From: Pseudovibrio sp. Ad37
GTDB lineage: Bacteria > Pseudomonadota > Alphaproteobacteria > Rhizobiales > Stappiaceae
Length of the DNA stretch: 64,000 nt
NCBI RefSeq assembly: GCF_001623075.1
Contig: NZ_LMCF01000067.1
Location: forward strand, 62,001 to 126,000
Direction: 5' to 3'
The position numbers and the translations under genes were made by a program. This document shows positions 45,438 through 54,678 of the stretch, piece after piece (positions within the stretch are counted from its first letter, which is position 1; each line of letters begins with the position of its first letter). The notes below the pieces were generated by a model that saw nothing but the letters and a program-made list of their open reading frames with translations, had not been told where the DNA came from and did not search any database.

Positions 45438-46127
45438 ATGGCAATGAGTTTGAAGGCGCAGGCCGCAGCTGCAGCACTCAAGGAAGTTAAGCCCGGCATG
45501 AAGTTGGGGATAGGTTCCGGATCAACAGTCAACGAATTGATCCGCCTTCTGGCAGAGATGGTGAAGGATGGCTTTGAAATCATCGGCGTGCCAGCCTCAT
45601 CTTATTCTCAAGCTCTTTGCGACGAGCTTGGAGTGCCGTTGACCACGCTGGATGAAGCGCCAGTGCTGGATCTGGTTATCGATGGGGCGGATGAAATTGA
45701 TCCGCAGTTAAACCTTATCAAAGGCGGCGGCGCAGCGCTGCTTCGTGAAAAAATTATTGCGGCGGCTTCCGGAAGCATGCTTGTGATTGCTGATGAGAGC
45801 AAAATTGTTGATACCCTCGGAAAGTTTCCGCTTCCCGTGGAGGTTGTTCCGTTCGGACTTGAGGCTACTCGCCAGATGATGCAAAACAGCTTGGACGCTG
45901 AGGGGCTGCAAGGTGAGATGATCCTGCGTATGGCAGGGGAAAAGCCACTTGTAACCGATAACGGCAACTACATCCTTGATTGCCACCTACAGGCAATCAG
46001 CAATCCGAAGTCACTGGCAAAACGTCTGGAAGTTATTCCAGGTGTCGTTGAGCACGGGTTGTTTATTGATATGGCAGCACGGGCCTATGTTGCCGGTACT
46101 GATGAAATTCGTGTCTTGGAACCTTAA
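45438..46127 (+). CDS. rpiA: Ribose-5-phosphate isomerase A
   Basis: 229 residues. The conserved blocks GIGSGSTVNELI, DGADEIDPQLNLIKGGGAALLREKI and DNGNYILDC are present. RpiA interconverts ribose-5-phosphate and ribulose-5-phosphate in the pentose phosphate pathway, in the cytoplasm. ATG 45444 is an alternative start. The gene is divergent from the gph-like gene with a 238-base spacer. Confidence 0.96.
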   Translation: MAMSLKAQAAAAALKEVKPGMKLGIGSGSTVNELIRLLAEMVKDGFEIIGVPASSYSQALCDELGVPLTTLDEAPVLDLVIDGADEIDPQLNLIKGGGAALLREKIIAAASGSMLVIADESKIVDTLGKFPLPVEVVPFGLEATRQMMQNSLDAEGLQGEMILRMAGEKPLVTDNGNYILDCHLQAISNPKSLAKRLEVIPGVVEHGLFIDMAARAYVAGTDEIRVLEP

Positions 46128-46156
46128 GCTGTCCAGACAGTCATTTTAGGACAGCT
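46127..46156 (+). other. Hairpin between rpiA and the DUF2059 gene
   Basis: Perfect eight-base arms AGCTGTCC and GGACAGCT at the rpiA stop are not followed by a T-run. It may be an mRNA stabiliser or attenuator between two co-transcribed genes. Confidence 0.4.
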
Positions 46157-46181
46157 GATTAAAATATAGGGGAGCCATTTT

Positions 46182-46697
46182 ATGCTCGCTAAGTTCAAGT
46201 CTGCAGCAATTGCAGGTGTTGCATCACTGGTTGTTGCTGGTGTGCTGATTTCCAGCCCGGTTATGGCTCAGGACAATTCCATTTCTGAAAGCCACATCGA
46301 AGCTGCAAAAGCGGCTGTTCGTGCAACAAAGTCCATCGAGAACTTCGATAACATCCTTCCAGATGTTGCAGAGCGTACTCGTACCCTGTTTATTCGTTCT
46401 AATCCGGCAATGAGCGCTGAGATCGACATCGCTGTGAACGAAGCTGCTGTTGAACTTATCCCGCGCCGTCAGGAGCTGGATCGTGTGATCTACGAAGTTT
46501 GGGCTCGTCGTTTCTCTGAAGAGCAGCTCAATGAAATCGCAACCTTCTACAACTCCGACACCGGTAAGCGTCTTGCTGACCTGTCGGGTACACTGTCTGC
46601 ATTGACGATCGGTGCTGCAAAGCAATGGAGTGATGCAGTCAGCACCGATATGGTTGCAATTTCACGGAAGAAACTTGCTGAAATGGCTGCTCAATAA
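46182..46697 (+). CDS. Periplasmic DUF2059 protein
   Basis: 171 residues. A signal peptide ends at VMAQD (about residue 30). The helical DUF2059 domain contains VYEVWARRFSEEQLNEIATFYNSDTGKRLADL in slightly varied form (VIYEVWARRF). The function of the family is unknown. It follows rpiA, often the order in Hyphomicrobiales, and precedes gor. Confidence 0.85.
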   Translation: MLAKFKSAAIAGVASLVVAGVLISSPVMAQDNSISESHIEAAKAAVRATKSIENFDNILPDVAERTRTLFIRSNPAMSAEIDIAVNEAAVELIPRRQELDRVIYEVWARRFSEEQLNEIATFYNSDTGKRLADLSGTLSALTIGAAKQWSDAVSTDMVAISRKKLAEMAAQ

Positions 46698-46735
46698 GCG
46701 ATCACGAAATCGCAATCCAAAATGAACAGTTAGAT

Positions 46736-46767
46736 CAGATACGCCCCTTGAAATTTGGGCGTATCTG
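46736..46767 (+). terminator. Hairpin after the DUF2059 gene, probable terminator
   Basis: Perfect eleven-base arms CAGATACGCCC/GGGCGTATCTG with a ten-base loop. There is no immediate T-run, so factor-dependent termination or processing is also possible. Confidence 0.55.
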
Positions 46768-46861
46768 GCCCAAATCTGAGCCTACGTTTTTATAAGACAA
46801 GACCTTAGAGCGTAACGAAACGTCGTTGCATAAGGTTTATTGCAAACGAAAGTGGGCTGTA

Positions 46862-48241
46862 ATGACTAATTTCGACTACGATCTCTTTGTTATTGGGGCC
46901 GGTTCAGGCGGTGTACGTGCAGCGCGTATCGCAGCAACCCATGGCGCCCGTGTCGGTATTGCTGAAGAATTTCGCTACGGCGGGACCTGTGTTATCCGCG
47001 GCTGTGTTCCCAAAAAACTCTTTGTCTATGCGTCTAAATTCACCGAAGAATTCGCAAATGCGGACGGGTATGGCTGGAGCCTGAACGGCACGCCAACCTT
47101 CGACTTTGATAAGCTTGTCGAGAATAAAGACAAGGAAATTACTCGTCTGGAAGGCATTTATCGCCGCAATCTCGATAAATCCGGCGTAGAGCTGCATGAC
47201 AGCCGCGCAGTGATTGAAGGCCCGAACACCGTTCGCTTGCTTTCTACCGATCAGGTCATCACCGCTGAGCGCATTCTTGTCGCTGTCGGCGCAACTCCAA
47301 ACGTTGACGCAGGCCTTGTTGGCTGTGAGCACACCATCACATCTAATGAAGCTTTCCATCTCTCTGAGTTCCCGAAACGAACAGTCGTCGTCGGCGGTGG
47401 TTACATCGCCGTTGAGTTCGCTGGCATTTTCAACGGTATGGGGTCAGAGACCACGCTTCTGTATCGCGGTGAAGAAATCCTACGTGGTTTTGATATGGAC
47501 CTGCGCACTGGCCTGCATGAGCAGATGGTGGAAAAGGGCATCACCGTAAAAACCAAGTCCACCATTGCATCCATTGAGAAGCATGAGGGCGGTCTGACAG
47601 TCACGACGCACGCTGGTGAAGTGATTGAAGCCGATCAGGTTCTCTACGCAATCGGTCGTCGCCCGAACACGGCAGGCCTCGGTCTCGAAGAGGCTGGCGT
47701 TGAACTCGACAAAGCCGGTGCAATCGTCGTTACTCCGCAGAGTCAGAGCTCTGTGCCAAGCATCTTTGCTGTGGGCGATGTCACCAACCGTGCCAACTTG
47801 ACGCCAGTTGCGATTCGTGAAGGCCATGCTTTCGCAGACAGCACCTATGGTGGCAAGGAGTGGCATGTCGATCACTCTATGATCCCGACCGCAGTCTTCT
47901 CGCAGCCTGAGATCGGCACTGCAGGTCTAACGCAGGAAGAAGCTGAGGCGCGCTTCGACAACATCGATATCTATTCCTCATCCTTCCGTCCGATGAAGAA
48001 CACCCTTTCTGGCAAACCTGGCAAGATGTTCCTCAAGATGCTGGTGGATGCGGATACCGACAAAATCCTCGGCATTCACATCATGGGTCCAGACTCTGGC
48101 GAACTTATCCAGATCATCGGCGTGACCCTGTCCATGGGCGCCACCAAGTCGGACTACGACCGTACCATTGCGGTGCATCCGACTGCTGCAGAAGAATTGG
48201 TGACAATGCGCGAACCATCTGAGCGTATCCGCAAGAATTAA
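46862..48241 (+). CDS. gor: Glutathione reductase
   Basis: 459 residues from ATG 46862; an upstream in-frame ATG adds 12 atypical residues. The FAD site is VIGAGSGGVRAA, and the redox disulfide lies in GGTCVIRGCVPKKL (C43, C48). The NADP site is VVVGGGYIAVEFAGIF, the second FAD block is PSIFAVGDV, and the C-terminal catalytic HPTAAEE is present. It reduces oxidised glutathione with NADPH in the cytoplasm. The GGTCVIRGC form is typical of the alphaproteobacterial enzyme. Confidence 0.95.
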   Translation: MTNFDYDLFVIGAGSGGVRAARIAATHGARVGIAEEFRYGGTCVIRGCVPKKLFVYASKFTEEFANADGYGWSLNGTPTFDFDKLVENKDKEITRLEGIYRRNLDKSGVELHDSRAVIEGPNTVRLLSTDQVITAERILVAVGATPNVDAGLVGCEHTITSNEAFHLSEFPKRTVVVGGGYIAVEFAGIFNGMGSETTLLYRGEEILRGFDMDLRTGLHEQMVEKGITVKTKSTIASIEKHEGGLTVTTHAGEVIEADQVLYAIGRRPNTAGLGLEEAGVELDKAGAIVVTPQSQSSVPSIFAVGDVTNRANLTPVAIREGHAFADSTYGGKEWHVDHSMIPTAVFSQPEIGTAGLTQEEAEARFDNIDIYSSSFRPMKNTLSGKPGKMFLKMLVDADTDKILGIHIMGPDSGELIQIIGVTLSMGATKSDYDRTIAVHPTAAEELVTMREPSERIRKN

Positions 48242-48257
48242 ACTTTAGTCGACTTTC

Positions 48258-48292
48258 AAAGAACCGCTAGTCTTTGCTAGCGGTTCTTTTTT
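48258..48292 (+). terminator. Terminator after gor
   Basis: A perfect stem AAAGAACCGCTAG/CTAGCGGTTCTTT with a six-base loop is followed by more T residues. Confidence 0.9.
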
Positions 48293-48340
48293 GTCCTGCA
48301 TCTGGAGCAGGGCATCTTTCTCGTTTTGATAGGAATACCC

Positions 48341-48967
48341 GTGACTGACCTCACACAGGACCAGATTTGCTATTTTGGTTATGGCTCACTCGTAAATGAA
48401 GAAACATTGCCCGCAGGCACGACTGTGGTTGCTGGACAGCTGAGTGGCTGGAAGCGGGAATGGCGTGGCTGCTCCAAAGGCAAAGAAGGCAATGGCCGCA
48501 TGTCAGGCGTTGGTGTCTGCGCATTGGGTGTCCGTCGTGAAGAGGGCTCTGTCATTCGTGGTGCGATGGTGCTTGATACAAAAGCAAACCTGCCGGCGCT
48601 GGATAAACGTGAATGGCATTATAACCGCAAATCCCTCTGCGATGATAGTTTCGTGCCCGACTGTGGCAGGCAGATGCCATCAGACACGTTCCTTTATCAG
48701 GTGCAGGATCAGTACGCGCACTGGGGCAATGACGAGCACCCAATCCTGCAAAGCTATGTTGACTGCGTCATGGCTGGATTCCATCGCCTGTGGGGGCATG
48801 AAGGATTGTTGCACTTCATGGAAACCACGGACGGCTGGGATCGTGTACCAATCCTAAATGATCGCTCAGAGCCGTTTTATCCGCGTGCTATTGTTCTGTC
48901 CAAAGAACTTGCGGCAACGATTGACGATCTGCTGAAATCTGTGAATGCTCAATATTTAAATCGCTGA
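48341..48967 (+). CDS. Gamma-glutamylcyclotransferase-fold protein
   Basis: 208 residues from GTG 48341, with GATAGGA upstream. The phosphate-like loop YFGYGSLVN near the N-terminus and the beta-strand pattern are those of the GGCT/BtrG fold. A candidate catalytic Glu lies in DKREWHYNRK. Members cleave gamma-glutamyl compounds such as glutathione breakdown products, and adjacency to gor suggests a link to glutathione. That link is inference. It may not be a true GGCT enzyme. Confidence 0.75.
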   Translation: MTDLTQDQICYFGYGSLVNEETLPAGTTVVAGQLSGWKREWRGCSKGKEGNGRMSGVGVCALGVRREEGSVIRGAMVLDTKANLPALDKREWHYNRKSLCDDSFVPDCGRQMPSDTFLYQVQDQYAHWGNDEHPILQSYVDCVMAGFHRLWGHEGLLHFMETTDGWDRVPILNDRSEPFYPRAIVLSKELAATIDDLLKSVNAQYLNR

Positions 48968-49319
48968 AATTAGGTTCATGGTTCGCGAGTGTGAACGCTT
49001 CATGTATCTTTACACAAGTGTTCATCTGCGATCTTGAAGGGCGCTTTGAAATAATTGTCTATCAAGTTCTAATTTATTAGAACATAGTAGCTCTAAAGCA
49101 AATTGGTTTGATGGATTCTCATAAGGCCTGATTTTTTTGAGGTATCCTCAACCTACAGCGATAAAACAACGTATACGTCCCCCTAGTCAGATAAACGGGC
49201 TGCGTGTATAAGCCTTTCTGGGCTTTTGTCTCATGATGAGAATAGCTCAAAGAATTAACGCTGCCAAAGAGAGGCGCATAGGGCGCGCTGGCAGCATTCC
49301 GTATTGATGGAGTTTTAAA
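48968..49319. other. Intergenic leader upstream of DAHP synthase gene
   Basis: 350 bases with no gene. A GCTGCCA/TGGCAGC stem (49260-49266 with 49289-49295) ends about 25 bases before the aro gene start and may shape its leader RNA. I see no leader peptide with a run of aromatic codons. Confidence 0.4.
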
Positions 49320-50690
49320 ATGGCGGACAAATGGACACCGGATTCCTGGCGATCAAAACCGATCGTGCAGGTACCGGACTATCCAGATAAGGAAGCAGTG
49401 GCAGACGTTGAAAGTCGCCTAGCAACTTATCCGCCGCTCGTGTTTGCAGGTGAGGCGCGCAAGTTGAAAGCGCAGCTCGCTGATGTTGCCGAGGGGCGTG
49501 GATTCCTCTTGCAAGGTGGTGATTGTGCGGAGAGCTTTGCAGAGCATCACGCTGATCACATTCGCGACTTTTTTAGAGCATTCCTGCAAATGGCCGTGGC
49601 GCTCACCTATGGTGCGCAGCAGCCAGTTGTAAAAGTGGGCCGTATTGCTGGTCAGTTTGCAAAACCACGTTCTTCCAATATTGAGAAGAAGGGCGATATT
49701 GAACTGCCAAGCTACCGTGGTGACATCATCAACGGTATCGAGTTCAACGAAGAGTCTCGTATTCCGGACCCTGAGCGTCAGGTGAAAGCCTACCGTCAGT
49801 CTGCTGCGACGTTGAACCTGATCCGTGCGTTCGCGCAAGGTGGTTTTGCCAATCTGGATCACGTCCATCAGTGGATGCTCGGCTTCGTAAAAGACAGCCC
49901 GCAGGCACACCGTTATCAGGAAATGGCAGATCGTATTTCCGACGCTGTCTCCTTCATGCGTGCTTGCGGTGTTGATCCCGACAATACACCACAGCTGCGT
50001 TCCACCGATTTCTTCACCAGTCACGAAGCATTGCTTCTGGGCTACGAAGAAGCGCTGACACGCATCGATTCCACCACTGGCGAATGTTACGCAACATCCG
50101 GCCATATGCTCTGGATCGGTGATCGTACGCGTCAGTTGGATCATGCACATGTTGAATTCTTCCGTGGCATCAAGAACCCGATTGGCCTCAAATGTGGTCC
50201 ATCTCTTGATCCTGAAGAGCTGATCAAGCTGATCGACGTTCTGAACCCTGAAAACGAAGCTGGTCGTCTGACACTGATCACCCGTTTCGGTCAGGACAAG
50301 GTGTTCGAACATCTCCCAGCTATGGTACGCGCTGTTGAGCGTGAGGGTAAGAAAGTTGTTTGGTCTTGTGACCCGATGCACGGCAATACCATCACAGCAA
50401 ACGGATACAAAACGCGTCCGTTCGAGCGTATTCTGCGTGAAGTAGAAGCATTCTTCGCGGTTCACCGCGCTGAAGGCACTCATGCAGGTGGTGTTCACGT
50501 CGAAATGACTGGCCGTAATGTGACCGAATGTACCGGTGGTGCACGCGCGCTGTCCGCAGAACAACTCGGTGATCGTTACCACACCCATTGCGATCCTCGC
50601 CTCAATGCGGATCAGGCTCTGGAGCTGGCGTTCAAAATCGCAGAGAACCTCAGAAAAGAATCTGATACGCGCCTTGCAGTGAACACTTAA
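49320..50690 (+). CDS. 3-Deoxy-7-phosphoheptulonate synthase, class II
   Basis: 456 residues. It carries the class II (plant-type) blocks [25 protein letters not shown] (metal Cys), [24 protein letters not shown] in the form [31 protein letters not shown] and CDPMHGNT. It condenses phosphoenolpyruvate and erythrose-4-phosphate in the first step of the shikimate pathway. It is often named aroF or aroG. I leave the symbol open because usage varies. Confidence 0.95.
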   Translation: MADKWTPDSWRSKPIVQVPDYPDKEAVADVESRLATYPPLVFAGEARKLKAQLADVAEGRGFLLQGGDCAESFAEHHADHIRDFFRAFLQMAVALTYGAQQPVVKVGRIAGQFAKPRSSNIEKKGDIELPSYRGDIINGIEFNEESRIPDPERQVKAYRQSAATLNLIRAFAQGGFANLDHVHQWMLGFVKDSPQAHRYQEMADRISDAVSFMRACGVDPDNTPQLRSTDFFTSHEALLLGYEEALTRIDSTTGECYATSGHMLWIGDRTRQLDHAHVEFFRGIKNPIGLKCGPSLDPEELIKLIDVLNPENEAGRLTLITRFGQDKVFEHLPAMVRAVEREGKKVVWSCDPMHGNTITANGYKTRPFERILREVEAFFAVHRAEGTHAGGVHVEMTGRNVTECTGGARALSAEQLGDRYHTHCDPRLNADQALELAFKIAENLRKESDTRLAVNT

Positions 50691-50718
50691 CTCTATCTAG
50701 AGTATTCATATGATGATC

Positions 50719-50752
50719 AGGGGTTGCACATTGTGCAGCCCCTCTTTTTTTG
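50719..50752 (+). terminator. Terminator after the DAHP synthase gene
   Basis: The stem AGGGGTTGCAC/GTGCAGCCCCT (one G-U pair) with a three-base loop is followed by a C and a T8 run. Confidence 0.88.
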
Positions 50753-50855
50753 ATAAATATTTATATGCGAAGCACATAGAAAATTGGAATGATGTGCCTC
50801 CTGCCTTTCATTGCCCGATGTTTTTCTAGGTTTTTTCGCCCTCAGGGAGAGTTTG

Positions 50856-51380
50856 TTGCTTCAGAGCGATTCTTTGTTGTCTGGCTATTCAATCCTTATT
50901 GTGGATGACAACAACTACATGCGTTCCATCTTGCGCACTATGATCTCCGGCTTTGGCGTGCGTTCCATCTACGAAGCAGGCGACGGGGCGGATGCGATCG
51001 CAATTCTGCTGGACCGCAGGCCTGATATTGTGCTGTGCGACTGGATCATGCACCCGATTGATGGCAATGACTTCCTCCGTATTCTCAGGCAGGACGAAGA
51101 TTCTGAAATTGCCAAGACCCCGGTAATCGTCATCACGGCTGATTCCCGCCGTTCCGTTGTTGTGGCGGCGCGCAATGCTGGCGTAAATTACTTCCTTGCC
51201 AAACCAATCGCGCCCGCAATTCTGTATGATCGCCTGAAGGCCATCGTGATGCAGGGGGATGAGCCTATTCAGGCCAGGGACATGGCACAGATGCCAATGG
51301 GCACAAGGCTGCAACAGCATCTGGACCTCATGGCAAAGGCGAAAGATTCTGGGCAGGTGAAGAAGAAGTCGTCAGATTGA
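50856..51380 (+). CDS. Stand-alone response regulator receiver protein
   Basis: 174 residues from TTG 50856, chosen because AGGGAGA lies five bases upstream; the frame is open to 50811. One CheY-like domain shows the acidic pair VDDNN, the phospho-acceptor Asp in DIVLCDWIMHP, the Thr in VIVITADS and the Lys in FLAKPI. A Met/Lys-rich tail of ~45 residues has no output domain. No histidine kinase is adjacent. It may relay phosphate or act by protein contact, and a chemotaxis or motility link is only a guess. Confidence 0.82.
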   Translation: MLQSDSLLSGYSILIVDDNNYMRSILRTMISGFGVRSIYEAGDGADAIAILLDRRPDIVLCDWIMHPIDGNDFLRILRQDEDSEIAKTPVIVITADSRRSVVVAARNAGVNYFLAKPIAPAILYDRLKAIVMQGDEPIQARDMAQMPMGTRLQQHLDLMAKAKDSGQVKKKSSD

Positions 51381-51531
51381 TTTTCACCCTGTGAATCCTT
51401 TCCTCAACCGTCAACTATGTGATGGATCGACTTTTCTCTGCTACAAAAACGCGGTACACGAGAACCAAAGCTATTAAAGCTCGAAGCAAACAGGGCCACC
51501 CCTTCCATCCACTAAAGCCTTTGAAGTTTAT

Positions 51532-53202
51532 ATGATGATTAAAGACCAGTTCCGTTTGGCCGTCGTACAGGCCAACCTTTGCCTTGGTGATATCTCCGGT
51601 AATGCTGAGAAAGTGCGTCATCACCGAAAGCTGGCCGCCGAACAAGGCGCTGATCTGGTTTTGTATTCTGAGCTGTTTCTGGCTGGCTATCCGCCAGAGG
51701 ATCTGGTCTTGAAGCCAGCCTTCGTAGCTGCCTGTAAGCGTGAACTGGAAGGCTTGGCAAAAGAAACGGCTGATGGTGGTCCCGCACTGCTCGTTGGCCT
51801 GCCATGGGCCGAAGAGGATAAGCTCTACAACGCCGTCGCACTGCTCGACAACGGCAACATTGAGGGCCTGCGTTACAAGGTCGACCTGCCAAACTATGGC
51901 GTTTTCGATGAAAAGCGTGTCTTCGATGCTGGGCCCAATCCGGGTCCGATGAGTTTCCGTGGTGTGCGCCTTGGCGTTCCGATTTGTGAAGACACTTGGT
52001 CCGATGAGGTTTGCGAATGTCTGGAAGAGACAGGCGCTGAAATCCTGCTGGTTCCAAATGGGTCTCCTTACTACCGCGATAAAATAGATGAGCGCATGCA
52101 GATCATGCTCTCTCGTGTTGTCGAAACGGGCCTTCCGCTCGTGTATTGTAATCAGGTTGGTGGTCAGGATGAGCTCGTGTTTGACGGCGCATCCTTTGCC
52201 CTCAATCATGATCGCTCATTGGTGATGCAACTCGGTCAGTTCACCGAGGAAACAGATTACCTCGACTTCAATAAAGATGCAGAAGGTCTGTGGTTCGCAA
52301 AACCAACTCGCATCGTTCCAATGCCAGATACACAGGAAGCAGACTGGCTTGCTTGCGTGCTTGGCCTGAAAGACTACGTAAACAAGAATGGCTTCCCCGG
52401 CGTGGTGCTGGGCCTGTCCGGCGGTATTGATAGTGCGATCTGTGCGGCCATGGCCGTTGATGCTCTGGGCGCTGATCGTGTTCACTGCATCATGCTACCA
52501 TACCGCTACACCTCCGAGGAAAGCATCAAGGACGCCAAGGCCTGCGCGGATGCACTTGGGGTGAAGTACGATACCATTCCAATCGCAGAGCCTGTCGAGG
52601 GCTTCCAGCAGACGCTGGCTGGCGTATTTGCAGGCACTGAGAGCGGTATCACCGAGGAAAACCTGCAGTCCCGTTCTCGCGGTGTCATCCTCATGGCTGT
52701 ATCCAACAAATTCGGCTCCATGGTTGTGACCACCGGCAACAAGTCAGAAATGTCTGTCGGTTACGCCACCCTTTATGGGGATATGAATGGCGGCTTCAAC
52801 CCGATCAAGGATCTTTACAAGACCGAGGTTTATCGTCTGTCTGACTGGCGCAACAAAAACCATCCGGCAGGTGTTATGGGGCCAGCGGGTGAGGTGATCC
52901 CGAACAACATCATCGTCAAAGCGCCAACAGCTGAGCTGCGTGAAAACCAGACCGATCAGGACAGCTTGCCAGAATACGATGTTCTGGATGACATCCTGCA
53001 TTGTCTCGTTGAAAAAGAGTTGAGCCTTGACGAGATCGCCAAGCGCGGCCACTCTGTAGAAACCATCCATCGAGTCGAACACCTTCTTTACATCGCAGAG
53101 TACAAGCGTCGTCAGGCTGCACCGGGTGTCAAAATCACACTAAAGAACTTTGGGCGCGATCGTCGCTACCCAATCACCAATCGTTTCCGGGATCGAACCT
53201 AG
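51532..53202 (+). CDS. nadE: Glutamine-dependent NAD+ synthetase
   Basis: 556 residues. The N-terminal nitrilase/glutaminase domain has Glu in LYSELFLAGYPPEDL, Lys in YKVDLPNYGVFDE and Cys in VPICEDTW. A C-terminal NAD synthase domain carries the ATP loop VVLGLSGGIDSAICAAMA. It converts nicotinate adenine dinucleotide to NAD with ammonia taken from glutamine. A second ATG one codon later is possible. It is followed by a nine-base hairpin. Confidence 0.96.
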   Translation: MMIKDQFRLAVVQANLCLGDISGNAEKVRHHRKLAAEQGADLVLYSELFLAGYPPEDLVLKPAFVAACKRELEGLAKETADGGPALLVGLPWAEEDKLYNAVALLDNGNIEGLRYKVDLPNYGVFDEKRVFDAGPNPGPMSFRGVRLGVPICEDTWSDEVCECLEETGAEILLVPNGSPYYRDKIDERMQIMLSRVVETGLPLVYCNQVGGQDELVFDGASFALNHDRSLVMQLGQFTEETDYLDFNKDAEGLWFAKPTRIVPMPDTQEADWLACVLGLKDYVNKNGFPGVVLGLSGGIDSAICAAMAVDALGADRVHCIMLPYRYTSEESIKDAKACADALGVKYDTIPIAEPVEGFQQTLAGVFAGTESGITEENLQSRSRGVILMAVSNKFGSMVVTTGNKSEMSVGYATLYGDMNGGFNPIKDLYKTEVYRLSDWRNKNHPAGVMGPAGEVIPNNIIVKAPTAELRENQTDQDSLPEYDVLDDILHCLVEKELSLDEIAKRGHSVETIHRVEHLLYIAEYKRRQAAPGVKITLKNFGRDRRYPITNRFRDRT

Positions 53203-53270
53203 AACCACACGCGGCTTGAGATCTTACTTTAAGAACAAGCAGGCCGCGCTCTGGACTTGATCTCTGGTGC

Positions 53271-53296
53271 TCAGGCAAGCATCACGCCTTGCCTGA
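53271..53296 (+). terminator. Hairpin after nadE, probable terminator
   Basis: Perfect nine-base arms TCAGGCAAG/CTTGCCTGA with an eight-base loop are followed by a moderately T-rich stretch. Confidence 0.6.
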
Positions 53297-53326
53297 ATCA
53301 CTTTCTACGCTTTTTAGGTTAAGTCT

Positions 53327-54547
53327 ATGACTTTCTTCCAATTTCTCCAGCGCAACCTGCGCTGGGTCGCGGGCGGGTTTCTGCTCGGGTTTGGCTCCAG
53401 CTTTGGTCAAACCTTCTTCATCGCGCAATTTTCCTCTCAGATCCGTGAGACCTATAGCCTCTCTCACGGTGATTTCGGCTCAATTTACATGTTCGCGACA
53501 CTAGCAAGTGCTGCAACGCTCATCTACTTGGGCAGGATAGTCGATTATTATCGCCCTGTGGTCGTCGGGTGTGCTGCAATTATCATTCTTGCCGGATTCA
53601 GTTTCTTAATGAGCTGGCATAACTCCATCATATTACTTGCAATTTGCCTCTATGGCTTACGACTGTTCGGGCAGGGCATGCTCCCCCATACTTCGCAGAC
53701 AGCCATGTCGCGCTGGTTTCATGGCTCCAGAGGGAAGGCACTCAGCCTGGCCTCTTTTGGCAACATGGCAGGCGAAGCGCTTTTGCCATTGGCCGCTGTC
53801 TCGCTCATGGTCGCATTCTCATGGCGGGATCTCTGGTCCGCAGCGGGCATAACGCTTCTCGTCGTCTTCCTTCCTCTGGCTTATCTGACCCTCAAGAAAG
53901 ACCGGACACCGGAAAACCCGCTTGAGTCTTCAGGCTCAAATGGCCCTGCTGTGAGCTGGACCAGAAAGCAGGTGATGTCGGACTGGCGGTTCTGGGTGGT
54001 TATGACAGCCGTGCTCGCTGTGCCGTTTCTTGTCACAGGCCTCATGTTCCATCAGGTCCACTTCATGGAAGCAAAGGGCTGGGCACGGACTGTAATCCCA
54101 TCCTATCTGCCACTTTATGCAGCGGCTGGCGCTGTGTTCTCTATGACTGCTGGTATGTTGATTGACCGTTTCTCTGCCGTCTCATTGCTCCCGCTTTCTG
54201 TTATTCCTCTCGGTGTGAGTGTGCTCGTGTTTGCCTTTGGCGGCGAAGAGTACTTTGTGCCAATTGCGATGATCATCCTCGCCATAACCGTCGGCTCCTG
54301 GGGGGCGATTGCTTCTGCTGTTTTGGCCGAACTTTACGGAACAGCTCATCTGGGATCCATCCGTGCAGTGTATTCCGCCATGATGGTCTTTGCCTCTGCG
54401 CTAGCTCCGGGGCTTATGGGTATCCTGCTGGATAACGGTATTGAGCTGGACACTCAGTTTGCATTCTCCAGCCTTTATTGCTTTGGCCTGGGCCTGGTTT
54501 TGTTTGCCGTAAAGCCGCAGCTGATGCTGGTTCGTTCTCCAGCTTGA
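53327..54547 (+). CDS. MFS transporter
   Basis: 406 residues with twelve hydrophobic segments. The sequence around helix 2 (IYMFATLASAATLIYLGRIVDYYRP) and the first-half loop PHTSQTAMSRWFHGSRGKALSLASFGNMAGEALLP resemble the oxalate/formate-monocarboxylate branch of the superfamily. The substrate is not predictable. It is separate from nadE by a terminator-like hairpin and precedes gltX. Confidence 0.82.
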   Translation: MTFFQFLQRNLRWVAGGFLLGFGSSFGQTFFIAQFSSQIRETYSLSHGDFGSIYMFATLASAATLIYLGRIVDYYRPVVVGCAAIIILAGFSFLMSWHNSIILLAICLYGLRLFGQGMLPHTSQTAMSRWFHGSRGKALSLASFGNMAGEALLPLAAVSLMVAFSWRDLWSAAGITLLVVFLPLAYLTLKKDRTPENPLESSGSNGPAVSWTRKQVMSDWRFWVVMTAVLAVPFLVTGLMFHQVHFMEAKGWARTVIPSYLPLYAAAGAVFSMTAGMLIDRFSAVSLLPLSVIPLGVSVLVFAFGGEEYFVPIAMIILAITVGSWGAIASAVLAELYGTAHLGSIRAVYSAMMVFASALAPGLMGILLDNGIELDTQFAFSSLYCFGLGLVLFAVKPQLMLVRSPA

Positions 54548-54594
54548 ATTCAGCAAAAGCCGGTAACTGAACCTAAAACCCGAGATATTCCGTA

Positions 54595-54640
54595 GGTATC
54601 GGAGATTGGCTGGTTGACCCGTACCGGCCAACGCGATACC
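54595..54640 (+). other. Two-part stem-loop in the gltX leader
   Basis: Arms GGTATCG/CGATACC (54595-54601, 54634-54640) enclose TTGGCTGGT/ACCGGCCAA (54606-54614, 54623-54631, one G-U pair) with an eight-base loop. It lies 38 bases before gltX and 48 bases after the MFS stop, with no T-run. It may be a gltX leader element or part of MFS transcript processing. Confidence 0.4.
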
Positions 54641-54678
54641 CGAGTGTCAAACTTGTTTATTGATGAGAAGGCTCAGCC

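Noticed and set aside
49419-50588. Long minus-strand open frame opposite the DAHP synthase gene, and another opposite cysS (60951-62189)
   Set aside because: Shadow frames of strongly biased genes. No independent coding signal, and the sense proteins are full-length enzymes.
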